Assembly: GCA_021838585.1 (NCBI GenBank)
Contig: JAKCDE010000014.1
Location: 1-31,092, forward strand
Source of the DNA: Nitrospirota bacterium
Lineage (GTDB): Bacteria > Nitrospirota_A > Leptospirillia > Leptospirillales > Leptospirillaceae
Length of the DNA stretch: 31,092 nt
Reading direction: 5' to 3'
Numbering within the stretch: position 1 is the first letter of the stretch; each line of letters opens with the position of its first letter. Under the pieces are notes generated by a model, which saw only the letters and a list, made by a program, of their open reading frames with translations, was not told where the DNA came from and ran no database searches. Shown in pieces: positions 1 to 7,760 of this stretch. The translations under genes were made by a program, and so were the position numbers.

Positions 1-178
1 GGAATCCTGTCTTTTAGAACAAGTTATTATGGTTACAGGCTAAAACAATTCTCTTTCAATGGATTGACCTCTCCGACTGACCATATAGAGGTCTAAAAGA
101 GGTCAAAAAAAAGCCACGAGAGGAAACGTATAAGATGGGGATTTTTGTCTTGTATGCTGCATATTTCAGGGGAGAAAG
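1..178. other. AT-rich gene-less left edge
   Basis: This stretch lies downstream (in the minus direction) of the tRNA-Arg gene. It has no convincing open reading frame on either strand. Hand counting gives about 39% GC over the first 180 bases, clearly below the GC-rich coding DNA elsewhere. On the minus strand there is a run of eight T's (complement of 105-112) after a GTGGC, but no good stem precedes it, so I do not call it a terminator. It contains the AGAGGTC repeats listed separately. It may be the edge of an accessory region lying to the left of the window. Confidence 0.5.
66..104. repeat. Three copies of AGAGGTC, two direct with 11-base period, one inverted
   Basis: The heptamer AGAGGTC occurs at 87-93 and 98-104 as a direct repeat with an 11-base period (7-base half-site plus 4-base spacer). 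Its reverse complement GACCTCT is at 66-72. The 66-72 and 87-93 copies could form a 7-bp stem, but the A-run after 104 lies on the wrong strand for a plus-strand terminator. The 7+4 direct-repeat layout is that of binding sites for OmpR/PhoB-type response regulators. That reading is inference from geometry only. Confidence 0.4.
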
Positions 179-256
179 TGGCGCGCCTGGAGAGATTTGA
201 ACTCCCGACACTCGGAACCGGAATCCGATGCTCTATCCGGACTGAGCTACAGGCGC
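179..256 (-). tRNA. tRNA-Arg (anticodon CCG)
   Basis: On the minus strand this 78-base gene folds into a full cloverleaf. The acceptor stem is GCGCCTG/CAGGCGC (250-256 with 183-189). The D-arm has stem GCTC/GAGC, the anticodon stem is TCGGA/TCCGA around loop TTCCGGT, the variable loop has five bases, and the T-arm is GGGAG/CTCTC around TTCAAAT. The anticodon CCG reads the CGG arginine codon. The discriminator is G and the 3' CCA is encoded in the DNA (179-181). A promoter-like TTGACG-17-TATCCT lies about 20 bases upstream. The gene borders the AT-rich left edge, a typical position for integration sites, although I see no duplicated 3' end in the window. Confidence 0.95.
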
Positions 257-279
257 ATTATGGGTGGAAACGAAATAAG

Positions 280-308
280 AGGATAGACTATCAGGCTTAA
301 GCCGTCAA
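280..308 (-). promoter_or_regulatory. Sigma-70-like promoter for tRNA-Arg with a palindrome in the spacer
   Basis: On the minus strand, TTGACG (303-308) is separated by exactly 17 bases from TATCCT (280-285). The likely start is near 273, leaving a leader of about 17 bases before the tRNA 5' end at 256. The spacer contains the perfect 10-base palindrome GGCTTAAGCC (294-303), abutting the -35 hexamer. That could be an operator or coincidence. The -35 also overlaps a hairpin (305-310 with 319-324) just after the transporter gene's stop codon. Confidence 0.55.
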
Positions 309-324
309 GGGCTTCGGGCCTTGA
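305..324 (-). other. Small hairpin after the transporter gene
   Basis: TCAAGG (305-310) pairs with CCTTGA (319-324) around an 8-base loop, beginning 3 bases past the stop codon of the small transporter gene. It lacks a following T-run on the minus strand, so it is at best a weak terminator or an RNA 3'-end stabiliser. It overlaps the tRNA promoter's -35 element. Confidence 0.3.
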
Positions 325-326
325 AA

Positions 327-761
327 TTACGGGATGAGGTCGGGTTTGGCCTTGTGCTCCTTGTCGGAAAGCGAGACAAACATCACCCCGATGCAGACGA
401 AAAGAATTCCCGTCCATCGCCCCGGCGGAATACCCTCTGAAAGAAATAAAAGGGCCGATATGGGGGTCAGGATATACCCGATGGAGGTCAACGGGATGAT
501 GTAGGAGACGTCCGAGACCGACAGGAGCTCCATCAGCACCCCGAAATGAAGGGCTTCAAAGGCCGTACCGATCAGGACCTCGGGATTTTTCATGATGGAC
601 AGGAGAAAGGAGAAGGAGGTCAACGAAGAAGTCGTGAAAACAGGAACCTGAGCCAGCCCCTTCTTGATCAGGACAAAGCCGACAGCCTCCGACAGGAGTC
701 CGATCAGAAGGAGGATCCAGATTTTTTTCCGGGAAAAAGTCACTCCCTGGTTCCCGGGCAA
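327..761 (-). CDS. Small four-helix EamA/SMR-like transporter
   Basis: The 144-residue product has four hydrophobic helices (roughly residues 14-34, 45-57, 62-83 and 86-107, with a last segment near 114-131). This is the size and layout of small multidrug resistance (EmrE/ArnE-like) and half-EamA proteins of the drug/metabolite transporter superfamily. Such proteins work as dimers in the inner membrane to export small hydrophobic or sugar-lipid substrates. I cannot assign a substrate. The start is uncertain: the longest frame begins with TTG at 761, and GTG at 743 is an alternative; neither has a good ribosome-binding site. The gene follows tatA by 45 bases in the same reading frame and is probably co-transcribed with it. 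It ends just before the tRNA-Arg promoter. Confidence 0.75.
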   Translation of the reverse strand: MPGNQGVTFSRKKIWILLLIGLLSEAVGFVLIKKGLAQVPVFTTSSLTSFSFLLSIMKNPEVLIGTAFEALHFGVLMELLSVSDVSYIIPLTSIGYILTPISALLFLSEGIPPGRWTGILFVCIGVMFVSLSDKEHKAKPDLIP

Positions 762-806
762 GGTCCAGGGATCACACGGTTCAACAGGAGAGGATTTCGG
801 AGGCGA

Positions 807-995
807 TTACTTCTTCGACTCAAGCTTGTCCTCATGATCCGGCGTTTCGGAAGAGTCTTTCAGAGAACGTTTGAAATTCGAGATGGCCTTCCCCATTCCC
901 GATCCGATTTCCGGAAGCTTCTTGGCTCCGAACAGAAGCATGACGATCAGCAGAATGACGATCAGATGGATCGGTTCAAACAGTCCTGTCAACAT
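807..995 (-). CDS. tatA: Twin-arginine translocase subunit TatA/E
   Basis: This 62-residue protein has the full TatA pattern: a short periplasmic N-terminus, one transmembrane helix at about residues 8-22, the FGAKKLPEIG hinge, and an amphipathic helix (GSGMGKAISNFKRSLKD). A charged C-terminal tail follows. TatA oligomers form the pore of the Tat system, which exports folded proteins such as iron-sulfur and molybdopterin enzymes. The start ATG at 995 is preceded by GGGGAGG at good spacing. No tatC or tatB is nearby, so the rest of the translocase must be encoded elsewhere. The gene sits 226 bases after nuoN with its own likely -10 element (TATACT, 1031-1036), so it is probably a separate unit from the nuo operon. 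Confidence 0.93.
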   Translation of the reverse strand: MLTGLFEPIHLIVILLIVMLLFGAKKLPEIGSGMGKAISNFKRSLKDSSETPDHEDKLESKK

Positions 996-1030
996 GGCAT
1001 ATCCTCCCCTCTGTTATTCCTTCTGAATCC

Positions 1031-1036
1031 AGTATA
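1031..1036 (-). promoter_or_regulatory. Likely -10 element upstream of tatA
   Basis: TATACT on the minus strand, preceded directly by GTG, lies 36 bases upstream of the tatA start. The best-spaced -35 (GAGAAA) is poor, so this would be a -10-driven promoter. The rest of the 226-base nuoN-tatA gap holds two small hairpins (stem CTGGA/TCCAG near 1091-1109, and GGGAGA/TTTCCC just upstream of this site) without T-runs. No intrinsic terminator for nuoN is visible. Confidence 0.4.
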
Positions 1037-1221
1037 CACCAACGGGGAAAGACTTTCTCCCGGCCATGATGAAAGGAATAGGCATGACTGGACAAAATCC
1101 AGCGTCAACAGGTCTCTAACCGTTTCGGGTGTGCGGGCAACCATGGAATCCCCAGGCGGGCGGAACGCGAGGCAAATATCATTTCAGCCCGCTTATGCAT
1201 CCTGCCTGGAGATCCCTGCGG

Positions 1222-2667
1222 TCAGGGAACCAGTATGGCGAGCGACGTCTCGATATAGTGGACAAACGGAAGGGGAAAGACCCCCATGATGACCGTCATC
1301 GCGGCCGTCAGGAAAAGGGCGATCTTTTCCATTCTGTTGGGGAGAAACTCCACCGTTTCCTCGGGGTCTTTCATGTACATCGCCATAACGACCCGGATGT
1401 AGTAGTAGGCTCCAACTGCGCTCAGAAGGACGCCGACGACCGCGAGCCACGTAAATCCGGCATGAACGGCGGCCATGAAGATATAGAACTTCGCCAGGAA
1501 TCCTCCGAAGGGTGGAATTCCGGCCAGGGAGAACATGAAAATAAGCATGAGGAAGGCCGCCATCGGATTCTTCTTGTTCAGGCCGACAAAGTCCTGGATC
1601 TCTTCGCCCTCCACTCCCTTGCGCCGAAGGATGAGAACGATCCCGAAGGCCCCCAGCGTCATGAAAAGGTAGACAAAGAGATAGAACATCAGGGCAAAGA
1701 GGCTTTCCCGGCTCGGATTGAGCAGACCGATCACGGCATATCCGGCATGGCCGATCGAAGAATAGGCAAGCATCCGTTTGATGTTTTTCTGGACGAGGGC
1801 CACGATGTTTCCGATCAACATCGAAAGGATGGCGATCGTGATGATGAGCCAGGTCCAGTGGTCCTTGTTGGCGGAGAAAGCCACCCAAAAAACCCTGAGG
1901 AAAACGCCGAAGGCCGCGATCTTTCCGACCGAAGCCATGAACCCGGTCACCACGGTGGGCGCCCCTTCGTAAACGTCGGGAGTCCACATATGGAACGGAG
2001 CCGCCGAAACCTTGAAGGCGAAACCGACCATAGTGAGGATCATTCCTCCGATCACCATCGGCTTGAGCGCTCCAGGATTCTGGACGAAGGCGGCGAGCCC
2101 GCTGATCGTCTCGGTCCCCGAGGCCCCGTAGAGAAGGGAAATTCCATAAAGGAAGATGGCGGAGGCGAAGGCTCCCAGAAGAAAGTACTTGAAGGAGGCT
2201 TCGACCGACCGGTGAATCGTTCTCTTGAGTCCCACCAGGACATAAAGGCACAGGGACATCAGCTCGATCCCCAGGAACAGGGTGATCAGGTCGCCCGCAG
2301 AGACCATGATCATCATTCCGACGGCGGCAAAGAGAAGAAAGCCGTAGTACTCCCCGACATGAATCTCCTCTTTTTCAAGGTAGGGAAGAGAAAAGAGGAT
2401 GGTGATGATCGTTCCGACATAGATCGCGATTTTGAAGAAGTTGGAGAAGGGATCGACGATGTAGAGTCCCTGGTAAAGGGGGAGACCTTTTCCATTGAGT
2501 CCGATCGTGGCGATCATCGCGAAAAACAGGGAGGCGATCGCGAAGAGCCCGAGCCAGGAGCGCTTTTCCCTCGGGACGAAGGGCTCCATCAACAGAAGAA
2601 GGCTTCCGAGAACAGTCAGGTATATCTCTGGCATGGTTCCCATAATGTTTACCGGAGAAAAATTCAT
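1222..2667 (-). CDS. nuoN: NADH-quinone oxidoreductase subunit N
   Basis: The 481-residue, strongly hydrophobic protein is an antiporter-like proton-pumping subunit of the complex I membrane arm. Family hallmarks visible are the GIELMSLCLYVLVG stretch with its helix glutamate, and further on the VSAAPFHMWTPDVYEGAP loop followed by the lysine-bearing MASVGKIAAF helix. Length matches the usual 480-500 residues. An earlier TTG at 2673 is in frame, but the ATG at 2667 has AAGGAG at ideal spacing, so I use it. It is the last gene of the nuo operon, 66 bases after nuoM. A CCCTG/CAGGG hairpin overlaps its stop codon, but no T-run follows. Confidence 0.95.
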   Translation of the reverse strand: MNFSPVNIMGTMPEIYLTVLGSLLLLMEPFVPREKRSWLGLFAIASLFFAMIATIGLNGKGLPLYQGLYIVDPFSNFFKIAIYVGTIITILFSLPYLEKEEIHVGEYYGFLLFAAVGMMIMVSAGDLITLFLGIELMSLCLYVLVGLKRTIHRSVEASFKYFLLGAFASAIFLYGISLLYGASGTETISGLAAFVQNPGALKPMVIGGMILTMVGFAFKVSAAPFHMWTPDVYEGAPTVVTGFMASVGKIAAFGVFLRVFWVAFSANKDHWTWLIITIAILSMLIGNIVALVQKNIKRMLAYSSIGHAGYAVIGLLNPSRESLFALMFYLFVYLFMTLGAFGIVLILRRKGVEGEEIQDFVGLNKKNPMAAFLMLIFMFSLAGIPPFGGFLAKFYIFMAAVHAGFTWLAVVGVLLSAVGAYYYIRVVMAMYMKDPEETVEFLPNRMEKIALFLTAAMTVIMGVFPLPFVHYIETSLAILVP

Positions 2668-2733
2668 CAACAAAACTCCTTCATCAACTTGGTCTCCAAA
2701 ATTCGATCCGGCATGGCATCAACCTGTCGGCGA

Positions 2734-4233
2734 CTAGTGCAACAGAGCCACCGGGGAGGGCTGAACCTGGCTGACCAGATGGGCCACGCTCTGGTGGAAG
2801 ACAGACAGAACCGGGTTGGGAATCAGACCGATCACGATCACAAGAACAACAAGGGGAAGGAGAGCCCCCCACTCATAAGGCTTCAGGTCGGGCATGGCGT
2901 AACTCTTCGGTGTGTAGACGCCCCAGACAACCCTTGAGAGCATATAAAGGAGATACATGGCGGACAGGATCACGCCGGTTGTCGCAAGAGAGGAGACGAC
3001 GGCATGATTTCTGAAGGATCCGATCAGGACGAGAAATTCCCCTACGAAGGAGTTCGTTCCCGGAAGGGCCAGAGAGGAGAGGGCGAAGATGACCAGCAAT
3101 GTGGAATAGACCGGCATCTGCTTTGCGATGCCTCCGTATTCGGAGAGAAGGCGGGAATGGGAGCGGTCATACAGGACTCCGATGCAAAGGAAGAGGGCTC
3201 CCGTGGTAATTCCATGGTTCAGCATCTGCATGAGGGCCCCTTCGATCCCCTGCGTATTGAAGACAAAGATGCCAAGCGTCACGACACCCATATGGCTGAC
3301 AGAGGAGTAGGCGATCAGCTTTTTCATGTCTTCCTGGGCCAGGGCCATGAATGCTCCCCAGACAATGGCGATCACCGATAGCGCGAGCATGAAGGGCGTA
3401 AAGAAATGGGAGGCATCGGGAAACATGGGGAGAGAGAAGCGCAGAAACCCGTACGCTCCCATCTTGAGCATGATCGAGGCGAGGATGACCGATCCGGCGG
3501 TCGGGGCTTCGACGTGGGCATCCGGCAACCAGGTATGGAAGGGAAACATCGGGATCTTGACGGCAAAGGCGGCAAACATCGCGGCGAAGGCCAGGATCTG
3601 GAAGGTCATGCCATAGTGCTGCCCTGAAAGGCGGGTGATGTCGAAGGTATGTCCGCCCACGAAATAGAGGGCGATGATCGTGACCAGCAGCAGCAGGGAC
3701 CCGGCCAAAGTATAGAGGAAGAACTTGATCGCCGCATAAATCCTGTTGGGTCCGCCCCATACTCCAATGATCAGATACATCGGGATCAGCATCGCTTCCC
3801 AGAAGACATAGAAGAGGACGAAGTCGGTCGCGCAGAAAACTCCGATCATCGCTCCTTCCAGAACGAGAAGGTTGATCATGAAAAGAGGGATTTGCTTCGA
3901 TATTCCGACCCAGGAGGTGAGAACCGTCATCGGCATCAGGAGGGTCGTCATCAGGATGAGGACAAGGCTGATGCCATCGATCCCAAGGGCATAATGAATA
4001 TTGGCGAAGGGAATCCAGACGTGGTTTTCGGTAAACTGCATCTGATAGAGATGCGGATCATGGCCGACCAGTAGCGATAGAGAGACGACAAATTCGACGA
4101 CGGTGATACCCAGGGCAGCCCATTTCACGATGCCGTCGGAATCGGGACGCCGATAGAAAGGAAGGATGAGCAGGGAGGCCACCACCGGAAAAAATATCAG
4201 GAAGGTCAGGATCGGAACCGATAAAAAGGTCAT
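2734..4233 (-). CDS. nuoM: NADH-quinone oxidoreductase subunit M
   Basis: This 499-residue membrane protein is the second antiporter-like subunit of complex I. It has about fourteen hydrophobic helices, the FYVFWEAMLIPMYLIIG helix with the conserved glutamate, and the KIPMFPFHTWLPDAHVEAP loop that leads into the lysine-bearing discontinuous helix (SIMLKMGAYGFLRF). Length is typical for NuoM. The ATG at 4233 has GAGGG upstream. The gene is separated from nuoL by 106 bases that carry a hairpin and a T-run, so its transcript level may be tuned relative to nuoL. Only one nuoM copy is present, unlike the duplicated-M complexes known in some Nitrospirota. Confidence 0.96.
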   Translation of the reverse strand: MTFLSVPILTFLIFFPVVASLLILPFYRRPDSDGIVKWAALGITVVEFVVSLSLLVGHDPHLYQMQFTENHVWIPFANIHYALGIDGISLVLILMTTLLMPMTVLTSWVGISKQIPLFMINLLVLEGAMIGVFCATDFVLFYVFWEAMLIPMYLIIGVWGGPNRIYAAIKFFLYTLAGSLLLLVTIIALYFVGGHTFDITRLSGQHYGMTFQILAFAAMFAAFAVKIPMFPFHTWLPDAHVEAPTAGSVILASIMLKMGAYGFLRFSLPMFPDASHFFTPFMLALSVIAIVWGAFMALAQEDMKKLIAYSSVSHMGVVTLGIFVFNTQGIEGALMQMLNHGITTGALFLCIGVLYDRSHSRLLSEYGGIAKQMPVYSTLLVIFALSSLALPGTNSFVGEFLVLIGSFRNHAVVSSLATTGVILSAMYLLYMLSRVVWGVYTPKSYAMPDLKPYEWGALLPLVVLVIVIGLIPNPVLSVFHQSVAHLVSQVQPSPVALLH

Positions 4234-4304
4234 TCTTTTTTGCCCTCTTGGTAAAAATGAATTCTTCCGGATGGCGGACTCGGATGCGATCCGACATCAT
4301 CGAT

Positions 4305-4338
4305 AAAAAAGTCTGCAGCCGCTCCTTCGATCAGGAGC
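4305..4338 (-). terminator. Hairpin with T-run between nuoL and nuoM (attenuator-like)
   Basis: Immediately after the nuoL stop, GCTCCT (4333-4338 complement) pairs with AGGAGC (4321-4326 complement) around a 6-base loop on the minus strand. A run of six T's (4305-4310 complement) follows ten bases later. The gap between stem and T-run makes it a poor classical terminator. Within an operon it could cause partial termination or mark an RNA processing site. Confidence 0.35.
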
Positions 4339-4339
4339 G

Positions 4340-6271
4340 TCACAACCTGTTGAAGACGAGATAAAAGGCCACCAGCCCGAAGACTCCGATGGCCATGACC
4401 ATGGCGTAATTCTGGAGCTGGCCTGTCTGATACCGTCGAAGACCAAGGCCCGAATTTCTGAAGAAGGCCGCGACCCCATTCACGATTCCATCGATGACGC
4501 CCTTATCCAGCTCCTGCCAGAAAAGGCGGCCGATAAGAAAGGACGTCCGGACGAAGACAAGGTCGTAGAGTTCGTCGAAATACCATTTGAAAAGCGATAT
4601 CTTGTAGAAAAATGGGAATCCTTTGGCAAGAGTTGCCGGAATGGTGGAGGCCCGCCCATAAAAAGCCCACGCCACGAAGATACCAAAGACCCCGACAGCG
4701 ATGGAAAGCCCTTTCAATGCGTCCTCCGAAAGGGATCCGGCTGCGGGATTTCCTTTGGGAAGAGGGAGTTCCTGGGCCAGATACTCGAGGACCCCGTAAT
4801 GCTCCCCCGCCCATCCGGCAACGATCGCCGCAATGGAGAGAAGGACAAGAGGAATCGTCATCGTCAGGGGACTTTCATGAGGATGGACGGCATGGCCGCT
4901 TCCCTCTGAATGAAACCGCTCCTTCCCCCAGAAGACCAGGAAGAGAAGACGAAAGCTGTAAAAGGCTGTCAGGACGGCCGTCAGGACGCCGATGAGCCAG
5001 AGCATCTGGCCGAAGGGCCCCTGCTGGTAGGCTGTCACCAGGATAAGATCCTTGCTGTAATAACCCGCAAAGGGAGGAATCCCGGACAGGGCGAGGGATC
5101 CGATCAGCATCGTGACGAAGGTGAGCCCCACATACTTCCTGAGTCCGCCCATCCGGAAGACATCCTGCTCGCCCGAAAGGGAGTGGATCACCGATCCCGC
5201 ACCCAGGAAGAGGAGTGCCTTGAAGGCTCCGTGGGTCAGAAGGTGAAAGATGCCGGCGCCATATCCCCCCAGACCGCAGACCATGACCATGTACCCGAGC
5301 TGGCTCATCGTGGAATAGGCGATGATCTTCTTGATATCCGGCTGGGTCAGGGCGATCGTGGCCGCGACGATGGCGGTCAGCGCTCCGGTCCATGCCACGA
5401 CATGGAGGGCCATGGGGGCGGCATTGTAGAGAGGATTCATCCGGGCAATCATGAAGACGCCCGCCGTGACCATCGTGGCCGCATGGATCAGGGCCGAAAT
5501 GGGGGTCGGACCCTCCATGGCATCCGGGAGCCATGGATGAAGAGGGATCTGCGCGGACTTACCCACCGCCCCGAGAAAGAGGAGGAGGGCGATGAGATCC
5601 AGGACGGGAATGTTGACGGACCCATTGAAGGCCGAGGCGATGTTGACCGTCTGATGGAGGTGGGCGGAGACGGCCGGGAAGATATCGGCGAACCGGACCG
5701 ATCCAAAGACGGTGTAGGTCAGGAAGATTCCAAGAAGGAAGCCGAAATCCCCAACCCGGTTCATGATGAAAGCTTTGTTAGCCGCGAGCCATGACGGCCG
5801 GCGCTCGTACCAGTGGACGATCAGGAGGTAGGAGCAAAGACCGACGGCCTCCCAGAAAATGAACATCTCGACGAGATTGTCCGAAAGGACCAGCATGATC
5901 ATCGAAAATGTAAACAGGGAGATATAGGAGAAGAAGCGATCATACCCCGAGTCCCCGTGCATGTATCCCACCGTGTAAAGGTGGACGAGCATGGCGACGG
6001 TTGTAACCATGAAGAGCATGATGGCGGCCAGATGGTCGTACTGGAGGGAGATTCCGATATCGAGATGTCCCGACCGGATCCAGTCATAAACGAAGGTAAT
6101 CTGCGGAGGGTCGGTGAAACTTTTGAAGAACTCCATTGTGGCGATCGCCCATGATCCGATGACAAGGGGAAGGGCGATGTAATGGCCTTTCCCTTTGAAA
6201 TACGGCCAGAAGATTCCGACGATCAGAAATCCGATTAGCGGAAGAAGAGGTATAAGCAGAATCGGCATCAT
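4340..6271 (-). CDS. nuoL: NADH-quinone oxidoreductase subunit L
   Basis: At 643 residues this is the largest membrane subunit of complex I, the distal antiporter-like module with the long lateral helix. The IFWEAVGLCSYLLI helix, the AQIPLHPWLPDAMEGPTP loop and the following SALIHAATMVTAGVFM segment are diagnostic of NuoL. The extended C-terminal part (after about residue 500), with a helix along the FKWYFDELYDLVFV stretch and a final hydrophobic helix, matches the lateral-helix arm. It begins with ATG ATG at 6271, preceded by GGGAGC. The nuoK stop lies 22 bases upstream. It pumps protons or takes part in proton coupling during NADH-quinone or reverse electron transfer. Confidence 0.96.
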   Translation of the reverse strand: MMPILLIPLLPLIGFLIVGIFWPYFKGKGHYIALPLVIGSWAIATMEFFKSFTDPPQITFVYDWIRSGHLDIGISLQYDHLAAIMLFMVTTVAMLVHLYTVGYMHGDSGYDRFFSYISLFTFSMIMLVLSDNLVEMFIFWEAVGLCSYLLIVHWYERRPSWLAANKAFIMNRVGDFGFLLGIFLTYTVFGSVRFADIFPAVSAHLHQTVNIASAFNGSVNIPVLDLIALLLFLGAVGKSAQIPLHPWLPDAMEGPTPISALIHAATMVTAGVFMIARMNPLYNAAPMALHVVAWTGALTAIVAATIALTQPDIKKIIAYSTMSQLGYMVMVCGLGGYGAGIFHLLTHGAFKALLFLGAGSVIHSLSGEQDVFRMGGLRKYVGLTFVTMLIGSLALSGIPPFAGYYSKDLILVTAYQQGPFGQMLWLIGVLTAVLTAFYSFRLLFLVFWGKERFHSEGSGHAVHPHESPLTMTIPLVLLSIAAIVAGWAGEHYGVLEYLAQELPLPKGNPAAGSLSEDALKGLSIAVGVFGIFVAWAFYGRASTIPATLAKGFPFFYKISLFKWYFDELYDLVFVRTSFLIGRLFWQELDKGVIDGIVNGVAAFFRNSGLGLRRYQTGQLQNYAMVMAIGVFGLVAFYLVFNRL

Positions 6272-6293
6272 GTAATAAAGCTCCCTCGGCAGA

Positions 6294-6596
6294 TCAGAGT
6301 TTCAGCAGGTTATAGTCGTCCATGTTCACGGATTCCTTCAGACGGAATAAGGAGATGATGATTCCCAGTCCGATGGCCACTTCCGCCGCGGCCACGGTGA
6401 TCACGAAGAAGACAAAGATTTGTCCGTCGATCAGATGCAGATAGTCACTGAATGCGACGAAATTGATGTTGACGGCATTCAGCATGATCTCGATGCAAAG
6501 GAGAACCACGACGATGTTTCTTCGGATGAGAACGCCCACCAACCCGGTCACAAACATCAGGGCGCTGAGGGTGACATACCACGACAAAGGAACCAT
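6294..6596 (-). CDS. nuoK: NADH-quinone oxidoreductase subunit K
   Basis: This 100-residue protein with three hydrophobic helices is the MrpC/ND4L-like subunit of complex I. Both membrane glutamates expected in the family are present: in LLCIEIMLNAVNINFVAF (helix 2) and in VAAAEVAIGLGIIISLF (helix 3). They form part of the central hydrophilic axis of the membrane arm. Length is exactly the usual 100 residues. The gene starts with ATG at 6596, 33 bases after the nuoJ stop, and leads into nuoL after 22 bases. Confidence 0.96.
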   Translation of the reverse strand: MVPLSWYVTLSALMFVTGLVGVLIRRNIVVVLLCIEIMLNAVNINFVAFSDYLHLIDGQIFVFFVITVAAAEVAIGLGIIISLFRLKESVNMDDYNLLKL

Positions 6597-6629
6597 TGAA
6601 TCTCCCTGCTAAACGTTTTCGTCCTTGCG

Positions 6630-7148
6630 TTATCCCTGGCTGACGCCCCCGCGTCCGCGAGCCATGACGATCGCTCCGACAAGAGCGATCAGCAACACGA
6701 CAGAGGCCACTTCGAAGGGAAAGAGATACTGGGTATAGAGAACCATCCCGATCGTTTCCGTATTCCCGAGGGTCGGCACACTGGGATGCGGGATGGCGGG
6801 AAGCTTGGGATAGAAATGGCTTTTGAGGACGAGATAGCCCATTTCTCCGGCAGCGAGCAAGGTCAGAATGATCGCCCAGGGGGTCTGACGCTGGAGGATG
6901 GGACCCCGACCGTGGACGTTCAGGAGCATCACGACAAAAAGGTAGAGTACCAGGATGGCCCCCGCGTAGACGAGGAGCTGAACGCCGGCGAGGAAGGGGG
7001 CATCCAGAAGGATGAAGAGCCCTGCCACATGGACAAACATTCCAAGAAGGGCCATCGCGGAGTAGATGGCGATTCTCGAAACGACCACAAGAATGGCGCA
7101 CACAAGGGCCATGCCGCCAAAATAGATAAACGGTAGCTGCTGAATCAA
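6630..7148 (-). CDS. nuoJ: NADH-quinone oxidoreductase subunit J
   Basis: The 172-residue protein has five hydrophobic helices and the LVYAGAILVLYLFVVMLLN segment characteristic of NuoJ/ND6, which contains the helix that changes conformation during coupling. It lies in the membrane arm next to NuoK and NuoA. The start codon is TTG at 7148: the GGGAGG ribosome-binding site overlaps the 3' end of nuoI, whose stop is at 7152, and there is no nearer ATG in frame that would preserve the first helix. The tight junction suggests translational coupling with nuoI. Confidence 0.94.
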   Translation of the reverse strand: MIQQLPFIYFGGMALVCAILVVVSRIAIYSAMALLGMFVHVAGLFILLDAPFLAGVQLLVYAGAILVLYLFVVMLLNVHGRGPILQRQTPWAIILTLLAAGEMGYLVLKSHFYPKLPAIPHPSVPTLGNTETIGMVLYTQYLFPFEVASVVLLIALVGAIVMARGRGGVSQG

Positions 7149-7151
7149 CGT

Positions 7152-7700
7152 TCAACCTCCCAATGTAATCGGGGGAAAATGATAGCGTCCTTCGTCCTTG
7201 CCCGAATCTTCCGCATCCCACATGTTCCGAACCTTGAGATAGGCATCCGAGTCATTTCCCGATCTGTCCCCTAGCGCCAGCATCTGTTCCTTGGAATAGA
7301 TGAGCCCGTCTCTGGTAAAGGAAGAATGGGCAAATTCCTTCGTCATGGACAGGGCGTTGACAGGACAGGCCACCACGCAATATCCGCAAAAGACGCACCG
7401 GGTGAAATCCAGAGTGTATTCCTTGGCGTACCGTCTGTCCGGCACCTCAGGGTGGATGTCGCTGACGACCCTGATCGCCTTGGCGGGACAGATGGCCTCG
7501 CAAAGATCGCATCCGACACATCTCTCGACCCCGTTGTCGTATCGGCGATGCACGATGAACCCACGGTACCCGTCTGCAAGGACCAGCTTCTCCTTGGGGT
7601 ACTGGACCGTAATCTTTCGAAGAAACATGTGCCGGAAGGTCAGCTTGAGACCTTGTCCAATCTCACTAAAAAGAATCGTGTTCAGAAATTTTTTCAACAT
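7152..7700 (-). CDS. nuoI: NADH-quinone oxidoreductase subunit I (2[4Fe-4S])
   Basis: This 182-residue subunit carries clusters N6a and N6b, linking the peripheral arm to N2 in NuoB. Both CxxCxxCxxxCP motifs are intact: C61, C64, C67, C71 (CVGCDLCEAICP) and C102, C105, C108, C112 (CVFCGYCVVACP). The N-terminal amphipathic helix (LTFRHMFLRKITVQYP region) is typical for attachment at the membrane. The ATG at 7700 is preceded by AGGAG. The C-terminal tail after residue 150 is charged and of the length seen in many bacterial NuoI proteins. The stop overlaps the nuoJ ribosome-binding site. Confidence 0.97.
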   Translation of the reverse strand: MLKKFLNTILFSEIGQGLKLTFRHMFLRKITVQYPKEKLVLADGYRGFIVHRRYDNGVERCVGCDLCEAICPAKAIRVVSDIHPEVPDRRYAKEYTLDFTRCVFCGYCVVACPVNALSMTKEFAHSSFTRDGLIYSKEQMLALGDRSGNDSDAYLKVRNMWDAEDSGKDEGRYHFPPITLGG

Positions 7701-7760
7701 ATCCGACTCCTGCGTTCATACTTCACGTTCAGACAATCCTCCGAGCCATTCGAAACCCGC

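Noticed and set aside
104..112. Intrinsic terminator for the tRNA from the eight-T run
   Set aside because: No convincing GC stem precedes the T-run on the minus strand; the nearby inverted repeat lies on the other side of it.
1129..2937. A 602-codon open frame on the plus strand opposite nuoN and nuoM
   Set aside because: It is antisense to two clear nuo genes, and its translation is highly charged low-complexity sequence with no domain, typical of GC-rich shadow frames.
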